Source of the DNA: Promethearchaeia archaeon
GTDB taxonomy: Archaea; Asgardarchaeota; Lokiarchaeia; Sigyniarchaeales; SOKP01
Assembly: GCA_029856295.1 (NCBI GenBank)
Contig: JAHQWS010000270.1
Span: 1-23,220, forward strand
Reading direction: 5' to 3'
Length of the DNA stretch: 23,220 bases
Shown: in pieces, positions 15,781-23,220 of the stretch
Layout: every line of letters begins with the position of its first letter
Numbering within the stretch: the first letter of the stretch is position 1
Position numbers and translations under genes: made by a program
Notes under the pieces: model-generated
What the model was told of the DNA's origin: nothing
Databases searched by the model: none
What the model saw: the letters and a program-made list of their open reading frames with translations, nothing else

Positions 15781-17232
15781 TTAGTTTTGTGTTGATTTTT
15801 TTAATCGATGATAGGGAGGTTTAAATCCTTCTGGAAATGGAGATTTGTATGGAGTTTCTGATATTTTTTTTTTAAATTCCGTTTGTGCTTTTTCAACTAA
15901 TTCTGGATCATTCATGAATTTTAACGCCGATAATGCTAATACTTTAGCTGCTGCTAACATTCCTTTATGGCCGATACTCATTCCCGATGTCGAGGTATTT
16001 TGCCAGGAATGACCTGGAGAACCCATTACGAAACAGGCAGTTCCAAACTCTCCTAAAGGGGTGAACCAACTCACATCGGCTACATCAGTCGAACCAGGTG
16101 CGCTTTGACCTTTACCGAGGATTGGAACTATCATGTTATTTATAGGTTGACTCAAAACAGACGTAGCTAATTCCCTAAAATCCGCTGGAATATATCTTGT
16201 ATAAGCATCCATCCATTTAGGGCTGATGGTCTTCTGTATTTCTTCAGCGTATTCTCGTTCTTGCTTATTAAACTTAGGATGACCAATGTTTCTCATACTC
16301 TCATATAAAACTTCACCAACTATCTCATTATGAAGATGATTATAACATCCACTTAAAAATTCAACTTCTAATTTAGTTTCTGTCATTAATTCTGCTCCTT
16401 TAGCAATATTTACTACTCTTTCGTATAGCTCTTCAACTAAATGGCGCTGAGGCGCACGAACATAATACCATACTTCTGCAAATTCCGGAACGACATTAGG
16501 GGCCATACCACCATTAGTTATAACATAGTGAATTCTCGCATCACTTATCATATGTTCTCGAAGATAATTAACACCTACATTCATGAGCTCAACAGCATCT
16601 AAAGCACTACGACCATTATGAGGATCGCCAGCAGCATGAGCAGTTCTCCCATAGAATTTAAAGACTACCGAGTTCAATGCTAAAGCGGACCATACATTTA
16701 ACATGTTTAAAAATCCCGGATGCCACGTTAAAGTAATATCAACATCATCAAAAAGACCATTTACAGCCATCCACCCTTTAGCATTAAAGCTCTCCTCAGC
16801 CGGACACCCATAAAACCGTATTGTTCCTCTCGCAACTCCCGCATCTATAGCTTCTTTGACAGCTAAAACACCGCCTAAAGCACCTGTTCCTAAGAGATTA
16901 TGGCCACAACCGTGACCCGGAGTACCTTCCTTTAGAGGTTTCTGTACCGGTTCAGCCACTTGACTTAGACCGGGTAAAGCATCATATTCACCTAAGATTG
17001 CAATTACAGGTCTTCCATTGCCATATGTAGCAGTAAATGCAGTAGACATATCCGCAACACCCTCTTCAACTATAAAACCTGATTCTTTCAAAGTTTTGAC
17101 CAATAGTGCTGAAGACTTATATTCCTCTAATCCCATCTCCGAAAATTCCCAAATTTGGTCGCTGATATTTATTAACATTTCCCGATTGGTTTCGATGTAT
17201 TTTCTTACAAATTTATCATAATTTATTGACAT
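15781..17232 (-). CDS. M20-family amidohydrolase, AbgB-like
   Basis: The 483-residue protein matches the AbgB branch of M20/dipeptidase-like metal amidohydrolases, which in bacteria cleave p-aminobenzoyl-glutamate and related amides. Visible motifs are GEYDALPG at about 81, the metal-binding GHGCGHN at about 106, PAEE at about 144 with the general-base Glu, the later HPG near 171, and the dimerisation-domain region from FYGRTAHAAGDPHNGRSA. AbgB-like proteins are usually 470-490 residues. Chemistry is two-metal amide hydrolysis in the cytosol; the substrate here is not known. The frame opens at a GTG (17238), but the ATG two codons later gives the usual N-terminus and is preferred. It is divergent from the second Old Yellow Enzyme, which may mean shared control. 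Confidence 0.92.
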   Translation of the reverse strand: MSINYDKFVRKYIETNREMLINISDQIWEFSEMGLEEYKSSALLVKTLKESGFIVEEGVADMSTAFTATYGNGRPVIAILGEYDALPGLSQVAEPVQKPLKEGTPGHGCGHNLLGTGALGGVLAVKEAIDAGVARGTIRFYGCPAEESFNAKGWMAVNGLFDDVDITLTWHPGFLNMLNVWSALALNSVVFKFYGRTAHAAGDPHNGRSALDAVELMNVGVNYLREHMISDARIHYVITNGGMAPNVVPEFAEVWYYVRAPQRHLVEELYERVVNIAKGAELMTETKLEVEFLSGCYNHLHNEIVGEVLYESMRNIGHPKFNKQEREYAEEIQKTISPKWMDAYTRYIPADFRELATSVLSQPINNMIVPILGKGQSAPGSTDVADVSWFTPLGEFGTACFVMGSPGHSWQNTSTSGMSIGHKGMLAAAKVLALSALKFMNDPELVEKAQTEFKKKISETPYKSPFPEGFKPPYHRLKKSTQN

Positions 17233-17359
17233 AATCACTCACAGTTTGTTTTTATTTTTATTTTTTTGCAATTTTAAAAGCATTCTGATAAGAAGGAAAA
17301 ATAATAATTAATTTTAAATTCTCTCAAGTTAAAAATTATAATAATTCAAAGTTTAAGAG
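17233..17359. promoter_or_regulatory. Divergent promoter region between M20 amidohydrolase and Old Yellow Enzyme
   Basis: The 127 bases hold a TATA-like AATTTTAAAAG at 17270-17280 suited to the minus-strand gene and TTTTAAAT around 17312-17319 suited to the plus-strand gene. Both would give leaders of about 20 bases. No clear palindromic operator is visible. Confidence 0.35.
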
Positions 17360-18511
17360 ATGATTAAAATAGAATTAAAAACACTTTTCAGTCCTCAAAA
17401 AATTGGAAATGTTGAAATAAAAAATAGAATCATACGTTCTGCTACCCAAATTGCAGGGGCTTCTGATGATGGATATATTACCGATGAGCTCATTAATTTC
17501 TATGTCGAATTAGCTAAAGGAGGAACAGGGCTAATAATTACGGAAATAACATCTATAGATGAAGTTGGAAGAAATATCAGAAATCATCAAATCTGTTTAT
17601 ATAATGATTCTTACATCGCAGGAAACAAAAAATTAGTCGAAACGGTACATGAATACTCTGATGTAAAAATTGCACCGCAACTTAGCCATGCTGGTCGACA
17701 GGGATTCAATCCGGTTGCACCATCAACATATTTGTATAAAATAAACAAGAAAACGTCTCGAGAATTAAAAAACCTAGAAATTAAAGAAGTTATTAGCAAT
17801 TTCGTGAGAGCAGGTGTCAGATCCTACGAGAGTGGTTATGATATGGTGCAATTGAATGCCGGTCATGGGTGGCTACTTTCTAATTTCCTCTCTCCCTATA
17901 TAAATAAAAGAACAGATGAATATGGAGGAGATGTTGAGGGACGAACCAAAATTTTAGTGGATATTTTCAATCAACTAAGGGATGAAGTCGGAAAAAATTT
18001 CCCTATCTTTCTTAAATTGCAAACACAAGATTTTGTAGAGGGCGGAATTACGCTAGAAGAAGCTGAAAAAATAGCGAAAATTCTTGTAGATACCGGCTAT
18101 GATGCAATTGAACCAAGTGGAGGTTCAGGAGATACTATTTTTGATCAATCAACTCCTTCTTATCCATTTGTAGTAGTTAAATCTCCTGAAGATGAGAATT
18201 ATTTTCTCCCTTCTGTGAAAAGATTAAAACCCATAATGAAAGATAAACCATTAATTCTGATGGGAGGAGTTAGAAATCCCGTAACAATGGAAAAATTTCT
18301 ACAAGAAGGAGTCGCAGATTTTATAGCTATGTGTAGACCATTTATTTACGAACCAGATCTTCCAAACCGATGGATGGGAGGTGATCTTTCACCAGCACTT
18401 TGTACTAGCTGTAATCAATGTCTTGGAACTATGATGTCTGGTATTCTATATTGCCCTATAAGAAAAAAAGTAGAAAAGAGAAAGGAGAGAGAGGAGAAAA
18501 AGAAAGCTTAA
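17360..18511 (+). CDS. Old Yellow Enzyme family oxidoreductase with altered active site
   Basis: The 383-residue protein is a TIM-barrel FMN oxidoreductase of the same branch as the gene at 1549-2673, sharing IGNVEIKNR, LSPYINKRTDEYGG, a phosphate-binding LMGGV and the end motif RPFIYEPDLPNRW. It has C348-x2-C351-x2-C354-x10-C365 for a probable 4Fe-4S cluster and a very basic, charged tail. The active-site segment differs: where the paralogue has His162, His165 and Tyr167, this protein has Asn166, His169 and Trp171. In Old Yellow Enzymes the first His (with a second His or Asn) anchors the substrate carbonyl and the Tyr donates a proton, so this protein may have a different substrate or reaction. 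ATG at 17360 starts the gene, with only a weak purine stretch before it. Confidence 0.9.
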   Translation: MIKIELKTLFSPQKIGNVEIKNRIIRSATQIAGASDDGYITDELINFYVELAKGGTGLIITEITSIDEVGRNIRNHQICLYNDSYIAGNKKLVETVHEYSDVKIAPQLSHAGRQGFNPVAPSTYLYKINKKTSRELKNLEIKEVISNFVRAGVRSYESGYDMVQLNAGHGWLLSNFLSPYINKRTDEYGGDVEGRTKILVDIFNQLRDEVGKNFPIFLKLQTQDFVEGGITLEEAEKIAKILVDTGYDAIEPSGGSGDTIFDQSTPSYPFVVVKSPEDENYFLPSVKRLKPIMKDKPLILMGGVRNPVTMEKFLQEGVADFIAMCRPFIYEPDLPNRWMGGDLSPALCTSCNQCLGTMMSGILYCPIRKKVEKRKEREEKKKA

Positions 18512-18522
18512 CAAAATCATCA

Positions 18523-18531
18523 TTTTTTTTT
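18523..18531 (+). terminator. T-tract terminator after the second Old Yellow Enzyme
   Basis: Nine consecutive T begin 11 bases after the stop codon at 18511, in the 37-base gap before the end of the convergent permease gene. No hairpin is seen, as usual for archaeal T-tract termination. Confidence 0.45.
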
Positions 18532-18548
18532 CCAATATTTCGTGGTAT

Positions 18549-19715
18549 TTAATCGTAAGAATTGTTTTTAGGTTCTTCAATTCTTTTTTTAAATATTAAA
18601 TATAAAACTAACCCTACGATAAAGCCAACTGTTATATTAATAAAGAAACATAGAATCGCAGTAATTATTATGATAGGGATTGCTCTTAAATTAAATTCTT
18701 TAAAGGCAATCCTACCTAATAAAAATGCGGTATAGAGAAGCATAGCTCCTAAAATTGCTTTTGGAAACGTGGTAAATAATAAAAATAATGCATGAGAAAA
18801 AAATAGTCCAAGAATAATTTCTAGAATTCCTTCAAAAATCATCGACCCTCCCGTTCGTGCCCCAAAAGCATATTGAGCTGCCAAACCTCCTGAACCGTGG
18901 CATAGTGGGATGCCTCCTATAAATGGATTAATCAAATTCATGGCACCCATATTAAATGCTAATGAGTTCGCATCAATGGCATCCTCTTTCTCAGGAAATA
19001 GATCCTTAGCTAAGCTTACTGTAGCAATCATAACATTTGTTAATGTTAGAAATAATTGGGCAATTCCAGCGAGTAACATCCCTATTATTAAATCTTGCCA
19101 ATTAGGGATATAAAATGTGAAAGATGGTAATTGAAATATAATATCTGAAGCGACAACTGCCCCTGTATAAAAAATTATAAAAAATCCCATGAACATGAGA
19201 ATTATCGCTGAGGGAATTCTTTTATTTTTAATTAATACTAGAATTATCGCAACAGCAATGATTCCAAATAATAAATTATCGATGAATAATAAAATGGCAG
19301 CCCAACCCAAAATCAAACCTAAGCCCAGTTGGATCCCTCTCACTGCGACTGTTGGGACTCTTTCAACGATTTTATTCAGTTTTTTAGAAAACCCAAGAAC
19401 AGTCCAAATGATCCCTGTTCCGAAACCAGTTGAAATTACCATCGATGGAGTCCATTTTTGAGATAACGCAACAGTTCCTATTGTTTTTTGAGGTTGAACA
19501 GGTAAAGGGAGGTTATATTTTATTCCCAATATTATATTGGTAATTCCTAAACATAAAAAAATACCGGCGGGGTTAAAACCCACAATTAAAACAAATCCAA
19601 TAATAAATGGAATCAAAGTACCCCAATCTCCAAATGCTCCCCCAAACTCTCTTAATGAAAATTTCCTATATCTTTTCTCGATTTTTTCTTCAATCTCAGT
19701 ATTATTAGATTCCAA
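18549..19715 (-). CDS. MOT1/SulP-like anion permease (possible molybdate or sulfate transporter)
   Basis: The 388-residue integral membrane protein has about ten hydrophobic segments. It carries the hallmarks of the molybdate-transporter (MOT1) group related to SulP: FGDWGTLIPF near residues 28-37, PVQPQK near 72-77, RGIQLGLGL near 126-134 and a late CHGSGGLAAQYAFGARTGG. MOT1-type proteins import molybdate in plants, and archaeal relatives are only annotated by similarity, so the ion is not certain. The start is TTG at 19715: an in-frame stop lies three codons upstream and no ATG occurs before the first membrane segment. No Shine-Dalgarno site is seen. It may be the last gene of the hydrolase run or use a TATA-like element at 19775-19785. 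Confidence 0.85.
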   Translation of the reverse strand: MESNNTEIEEKIEKRYRKFSLREFGGAFGDWGTLIPFIIGFVLIVGFNPAGIFLCLGITNIILGIKYNLPLPVQPQKTIGTVALSQKWTPSMVISTGFGTGIIWTVLGFSKKLNKIVERVPTVAVRGIQLGLGLILGWAAILLFIDNLLFGIIAVAIILVLIKNKRIPSAIILMFMGFFIIFYTGAVVASDIIFQLPSFTFYIPNWQDLIIGMLLAGIAQLFLTLTNVMIATVSLAKDLFPEKEDAIDANSLAFNMGAMNLINPFIGGIPLCHGSGGLAAQYAFGARTGGSMIFEGILEIILGLFFSHALFLLFTTFPKAILGAMLLYTAFLLGRIAFKEFNLRAIPIIIITAILCFFINITVGFIVGLVLYLIFKKRIEEPKNNSYD

Positions 19716-19777
19716 AATAAATCAAAAATAATAATTTTTTCAATTTATTTAACTTTTTTTGCTTCTCAAAATAACAT

Positions 19778-20674
19778 TTATATTAAATTAGATATCTTAC
19801 TAACCATTTCTTCTATATGATTGAGGGCCGCCCCATAGTGAGTTTCATTAGGAAAATATATTGCTTCGCAATTAGGAATACGTTTTTCCATATACCGGGC
19901 CATGCCAATGGGAACTTGATCATCAATTTCACCGTGAAAAATAAATACTTTAATATCAGGAGTTATATCTTCCAGTGTGAACCCCCAAGGTCGGGCATAA
20001 AGTTTGCATTCATGAGCAACCCATTTAGATCCTTGACGAAAAGCTTCAAATGTTTCTTCCGCAAAAAGTCTATTAAGCTTTGGATCTTGAAACCGTTTTT
20101 GATCTGCTTCTGGAAAATCATCTAAATTTTTTAATAGAAGTTCTTGAGCGTCTTCAACGCTTTTACATTTTCTATTAAAACCAAACCACATTAGGAATCT
20201 TAGAAGCCATGGCATTTTTTTAGCTATAGTAAACAAAACACGATTGCTTTTTTTCATACCTTCTGTCCCCGCTTCAAGTGGACCCATCCCTCCACAAATT
20301 GCAGCGGCAACTAGCCGTTTTGGAGGTATTTTGTATGCACACACTAAAGAATATGGGCCTCCTCCAGAAATCCCGATAACTGCAAATTTCTCGATATTTA
20401 AAGCATCGGCCAGTTCCATTACATCATCGGGCCAATCTAAAAAAGTCCTTTTTGGTTTTGGATCTGAGAGCCCTATTCCCGGTCGATCAATAGAAATTAG
20501 ACGGATGCCACTTTTCTCTATACCTTCCTCACCGGCTCTTGCTTCTAATCTTGATCCCGGAAAACCATTAAAATAAAAAACCGGCTTTCCATTAGAATTT
20601 CCTAACTCAGCATATCCTAAGGTTCTTCCATCTCTTAAACTTATAGTTTTTGCATATTTATTGTTATCATTCAA
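19778..20674 (-). CDS. Alpha/beta hydrolase
   Basis: The 298-residue protein has the full alpha/beta-hydrolase layout: an oxyanion region FNGFPGSR at about 35-42, the nucleophile elbow GISGGGP with Ser103, the acid Asp251 in HGEIDDQVP and His279 in ETHYGA. A cap of helices lies between about 130 and 220. The reaction class is ester, lactone or amide hydrolysis; the substrate is unknown. The start is TTG at 20674, supported by the Shine-Dalgarno sequence AGGTGAT six bases upstream and by the lack of any other in-frame start before residue 86. The upstream hydrolase gene ends only 11 bases before, and its TAG stop overlaps that Shine-Dalgarno site, so the two are probably translationally coupled. 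Confidence 0.9.
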   Translation of the reverse strand: MNDNNKYAKTISLRDGRTLGYAELGNSNGKPVFYFNGFPGSRLEARAGEEGIEKSGIRLISIDRPGIGLSDPKPKRTFLDWPDDVMELADALNIEKFAVIGISGGGPYSLVCAYKIPPKRLVAAAICGGMGPLEAGTEGMKKSNRVLFTIAKKMPWLLRFLMWFGFNRKCKSVEDAQELLLKNLDDFPEADQKRFQDPKLNRLFAEETFEAFRQGSKWVAHECKLYARPWGFTLEDITPDIKVFIFHGEIDDQVPIGMARYMEKRIPNCEAIYFPNETHYGAALNHIEEMVSKISNLI

Positions 20675-20680
20675 TTTAAT

Positions 20681-20687
20681 ATCACCT
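20681..20687 (-). promoter_or_regulatory. Shine-Dalgarno site overlapping a stop codon (translational coupling)
   Basis: On the minus strand AGGTGAT sits six bases before the TTG start at 20674. Its first two bases are also the last two of the TAG stop codon (20686-20688) of the upstream hydrolase. It sets the start of the downstream gene and is of the GGTGAT type common in archaea. Confidence 0.7.
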
Positions 20688-21708
20688 AAGTATTTGTTTC
20701 TGGTAAGATTACGTTTATGAGGATTTCGTTAAATTTTTCAGATTCTTCAGAATTTAGCATGTGAGCAGAATTCTCAAACCAGATAAATTCTTTCTTTGGA
20801 GCTTTTAATTGATTGAAGTATTTCTCCGCAAGTTCGAAAGGTGTATTATAATCATATCGCCCCATACAAATGTAGACGGGTACTTTTAATTCGGGTATTT
20901 GCTTAGGAAAGTCAATTTCGAATAGTTGTGACCACATGGTTTCTAAGGAAAATTTCATCCCTCCGATAAATTTAATCATATCTTTAAGTGAATATTCCGG
21001 AGACCCGAGGGCAATCTTAATATATGGCCACCAACTTGTTCCATTATGCATAACTCCACCAAACTTTTTAAGCCATTTTCTTTGCTTTCGTAAAGCTTTT
21101 GTATCGTTGATATCCTTTTCAGGATAGGGTTCAAGTTTTTTGAGTTGTTTAAGCGCTTTTTTATTACCTCGTTCTTTAGCCTGATCAATGGTATATTGGT
21201 AAGAAACCTTCTCGTTATCTACTATATTCACAACTTGTCCAATGCCAATATAAGCTTGAATAAGTTCTGGATAACGTGAAACGACTAACGTTCCTAAAAT
21301 ACTTCCCCATGAATGGCCCACTAGATAAACTTTTTTCTGATTAAATCGATTTAATAGCAACTGGATTAATTCATGGGTATCCAATAAAAATTGCTCAATC
21401 TTCATACTATCTTTTGGAACTTTCTTAGAATATGATTTGCCAGCACCTCTTTGGTCCCAATTGACTACTATAAAGTGTTTTTCTAAATCCCTTTGAAATT
21501 TGTAGGCATATGGACCCGCAATACTACCGGGGCCGCCATGCAAAAATAAGAAAATCGGATTGTCCTTATCATGCCCACGAATAATTATCCACTGATCAAG
21601 TCCTCCTAGTTTTACCTTTTTTAAGGAGGCAACACTATTTGGTTTGATTTTACCATTATTATCTTTAATTTTAGGTGTTTTTGAATAGAACATTCGTAAT
21701 GATACCAT
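20686..21708 (-). CDS. Proline iminopeptidase-like alpha/beta hydrolase (S33-like)
   Basis: The 340-residue protein shows the S33 signature HGGPG at 57-61 (oxyanion hole), then NWDQRGAGKS at about 83, the nucleophile elbow GHSWGS with Ser133, the acid Asp286 in GRYDYNTP and His316 in SAHMLNSEE. Relatives remove N-terminal proline or hydrolyse other small amides and esters, so peptidase activity is possible but not proven. No signal peptide is seen. ATG at 21708 is used; ATG five codons later is an alternative. A strong GGAGGT lies about 35 bases upstream but is placed for a different, two-codon frame. The gene is coupled to the following hydrolase and preceded by the CocE-type gene on the same strand. 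Confidence 0.9.
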   Translation of the reverse strand: MVSLRMFYSKTPKIKDNNGKIKPNSVASLKKVKLGGLDQWIIIRGHDKDNPIFLFLHGGPGSIAGPYAYKFQRDLEKHFIVVNWDQRGAGKSYSKKVPKDSMKIEQFLLDTHELIQLLLNRFNQKKVYLVGHSWGSILGTLVVSRYPELIQAYIGIGQVVNIVDNEKVSYQYTIDQAKERGNKKALKQLKKLEPYPEKDINDTKALRKQRKWLKKFGGVMHNGTSWWPYIKIALGSPEYSLKDMIKFIGGMKFSLETMWSQLFEIDFPKQIPELKVPVYICMGRYDYNTPFELAEKYFNQLKAPKKEFIWFENSAHMLNSEESEKFNEILINVILPETNT

Positions 21709-21724
21709 AATAAATAGTCCAATT

Positions 21725-21750
21725 TTATTTCATTTAAAGATTTAACCTCC
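21725..21750 (-). promoter_or_regulatory. Strong Shine-Dalgarno site before a two-codon frame (ATG AAA TAA)
   Basis: On the minus strand GGAGGTT (21744-21750) is followed after ten bases by ATG AAA TAA (21733-21725). The main ATG of the S33-like hydrolase lies 25 bases beyond the upstream ATG and in another frame. The element could be a minimal upstream reading frame or the relic of an earlier start. Confidence 0.4.
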
Positions 21751-21810
21751 ACTGAATATGATTAAATTAAATAATAAGAAATAAATGAAAAGAATTAGCA
21801 CTTTATATGA

Positions 21811-23220
21811 TTATTTACGGATAATGATTGGAAGATCTATAAAAGAGGCATTCCTACTATTCCTTTCAATCGTAATTGTTGGGTTCCCTTCGCTTGGAAT
21901 TCGTACAAAAGTATCTTTATCAGCTCCAGCTATTGCGATTCTAAGTCTGTGTCCTTTATGAATAAGTACGGAAGTTGGTAATAATCCAAAAGTTATTTCA
22001 GCAAATTCTCCCGGTTTTAATGGGAGCGTATCTTCTTTTTTGAATGTATGATACGGAACCAAGATTTTATATGGTGGTTCCTCATCAGATATTTTCCGAT
22101 GAATTACTCTAAAATAACCTTCTGTAAGTAAAAACACATTTCCGCTCTCATCAACATCTTCTAAATAGGCAAAAATAGCACCATCCTTGTGAGTTGATGT
22201 TAAGAATAAGGTTATAATTGGATGCCCCGTAATTTCTATATCATTTTCCAGAGGGGAACTCGTATATGTCAATGCTTTTTCATCTTTTTTAGCTCGATTT
22301 TTGTAAATCACATTGGAACCCCCTAATTGAGTATACCACCGATTGCATTTTTTACCAGTAGTAGCTTTAAAATTAATTGTGTAGTCATCAAAACCAATTT
22401 CATCAGTTGGTTTAGTTTCAGATAAAGAATTATTTTCGGAGAAATACCATTTCACTCTTGTTTGTCCTAAAGGAGGCCAGATATTTGTCTTTTTCCATAA
22501 TTCTTCACCCATAGTGTAATAATAGAGTGTTTTTTCAGAGGAAATTTTTCCCTTAATACATGCATCAAAGAACCGTACCATAGCCTCAAACTGGAACTCA
22601 TAATTCGGAATAACTTCTTTTTTCGAAAAGGTATAGGGACTTGCATACCATATTGCCCCATGCGACCAAGCTCCTATGATTCCTATAAATGGATTTTTAA
22701 AAGTTAAAAAGCTTTCTAATACTACAGTGGACGTTCCCCCATCCATCCATGATCCCCAGTAAAATAATTTTATGTTCGACTGTTCTATTTCATTTATATA
22801 TCTATATACACTGAAATATTTTATTGTTTTATCTTCCCATTGATCATCACGGAATACTAACTCTTTACCTGATTCATATACATTTAAATTTGAAGTATGT
22901 TGTTTAATGGCCTCTCTTAACAACGTTTTATCATTATCAATCTCAACTGGTTTCACGCCTTTTAATAGTAGCATTGCTAAAAGCCCAAGTCCTTTCTTGG
23001 AATTGTGATCTAAACACTCATTAAAATGAGCCCAAGCTTTTACAAACCATTCATTAAAAACACCTCCGGGAAAAGCTATATCCAAGAATGGATCTAATTC
23101 ATTATGCATAATTACGATTCCTTTCACGGCAGGGTGATTCGATACTGCCACTAATTCGGCGGTGGTTCCACCATAAGAATTACCTGCCGGAAATACATCC
23201 CCATTTGACCAAGGCTGAGC
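21811..23220 (-). CDS. CocE/NonD-family hydrolase (X-Pro dipeptidyl-peptidase-like), N-terminus outside window
   Basis: The frame is open to the right edge, so the gene continues outside; 469 codons are visible. The nucleophile motif GNSYGGTT lies near the edge with Ser at 23176-23178 (visible residue 15). The acid is probably Asp160 in GSWMDGG and the base His187 in GAWSHG. The part from about residue 260 is the beta-rich C-terminal domain of S15/CocE proteins, ending in HKGHRLRIAIAGAD and a final strand. Family members cleave X-Pro dipeptides, acylated compounds or beta-lactam side chains; the substrate here is unknown. A GTG at 23151 is not the true start, because conserved CocE residues including the nucleophile lie upstream of it. 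It is first of a run of hydrolase genes on this strand. Confidence 0.92.
   Translation of the reverse strand, partial: AQPWSNGDVFPAGNSYGGTTAELVAVSNHPAVKGIVIMHNELDPFLDIAFPGGVFNEWFVKAWAHFNECLDHNSKKGLGLLAMLLLKGVKPVEIDNDKTLLREAIKQHTSNLNVYESGKELVFRDDQWEDKTIKYFSVYRYINEIEQSNIKLFYWGSWMDGGTSTVVLESFLTFKNPFIGIIGAWSHGAIWYASPYTFSKKEVIPNYEFQFEAMVRFFDACIKGKISSEKTLYYYTMGEELWKKTNIWPPLGQTRVKWYFSENNSLSETKPTDEIGFDDYTINFKATTGKKCNRWYTQLGGSNVIYKNRAKKDEKALTYTSSPLENDIEITGHPIITLFLTSTHKDGAIFAYLEDVDESGNVFLLTEGYFRVIHRKISDEEPPYKILVPYHTFKKEDTLPLKPGEFAEITFGLLPTSVLIHKGHRLRIAIAGADKDTFVRIPSEGNPTITIERNSRNASFIDLPIIIRK

Noticed and set aside
23151..23153. GTG at 23151 as the start of the CocE-type gene
   Set aside because: The frame continues to the window edge and encodes the conserved nucleophile motif GNSYGG before this codon, so the gene is truncated by the window and starts outside it.
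1..23220. tRNA, rRNA, insertion sequence, integrase or attachment site
   Set aside because: I saw no tRNA-like cloverleaf, rRNA segment, transposase motif or flanking direct repeats on either strand; a covariance-model scan would be needed to exclude small RNAs.

Overview
This is an AT-rich, gene-dense stretch of what is most likely an archaeal chromosome. The evidence is TATA-like boxes about 25-30 bases before the inferred transcript starts, U-rich tracts instead of hairpin terminators, Shine-Dalgarno sites of the GGTGAT/GGAGG type next to genes with no visible leader signal, and large soluble multi-PAS histidine kinases. The gene set (DUF169, single-domain Old Yellow Enzymes with a Cys cluster, GPH-type transporter, CocE-type hydrolase, sulfatase) resembles what I know from Asgard archaea, especially Lokiarchaeia-like genomes. 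That placement is inference, because the window holds no rRNA, tRNA or informational gene. I saw no insertion sequence, CRISPR array, prophage or integrase.

Layout. The left edge (1-585) has the first 27 codons of an FAD-dependent oxidoreductase and a sulfatase remnant whose catalytic middle is missing. Positions 602-4506 hold four minus-strand genes: a nitrilase-superfamily hydrolase, a spore-photolyase-like radical SAM protein, an Old Yellow Enzyme and a DUF169 protein. Positions 4654-6623 on the plus strand carry a small acidic protein of unknown function and a GPH-family sugar/cation symporter. Positions 6645-15482 are almost entirely three minus-strand PAS histidine kinases: one of 1624 residues with 11 PAS units and a canonical HisKA core, and two related kinases (385 and 801 residues) whose catalytic halves align without a gap and use an H-box of the HDMxN type. 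No receiver domain or output regulator is nearby.

Positions 15781-18511 contain a divergent pair, an AbgB-like M20 amidohydrolase (minus) and a second Old Yellow Enzyme (plus) with altered active-site residues. Positions 18549-23220 are four minus-strand genes: a truncated CocE/NonD-type hydrolase at the right edge, a proline-iminopeptidase-like alpha/beta hydrolase, another alpha/beta hydrolase translationally coupled to it, and a MOT1/SulP-like permease.

Taken together, the metabolic genes suit a heterotroph that takes up small organic compounds, cleaves amide, ester and peptide bonds (nitrilase, M20, S33-like, CocE) and reduces unsaturated compounds with flavin/iron-sulfur enzymes. The kinases form a separate cytosolic sensing block. 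The observations most worth checking are the N/H/W active site of the second Old Yellow Enzyme, the internally deleted sulfatase, the 11-PAS kinase with visible internal duplication, the paralogous kinase pair, and a strong Shine-Dalgarno site placed before a two-codon reading frame at 21725-21750.
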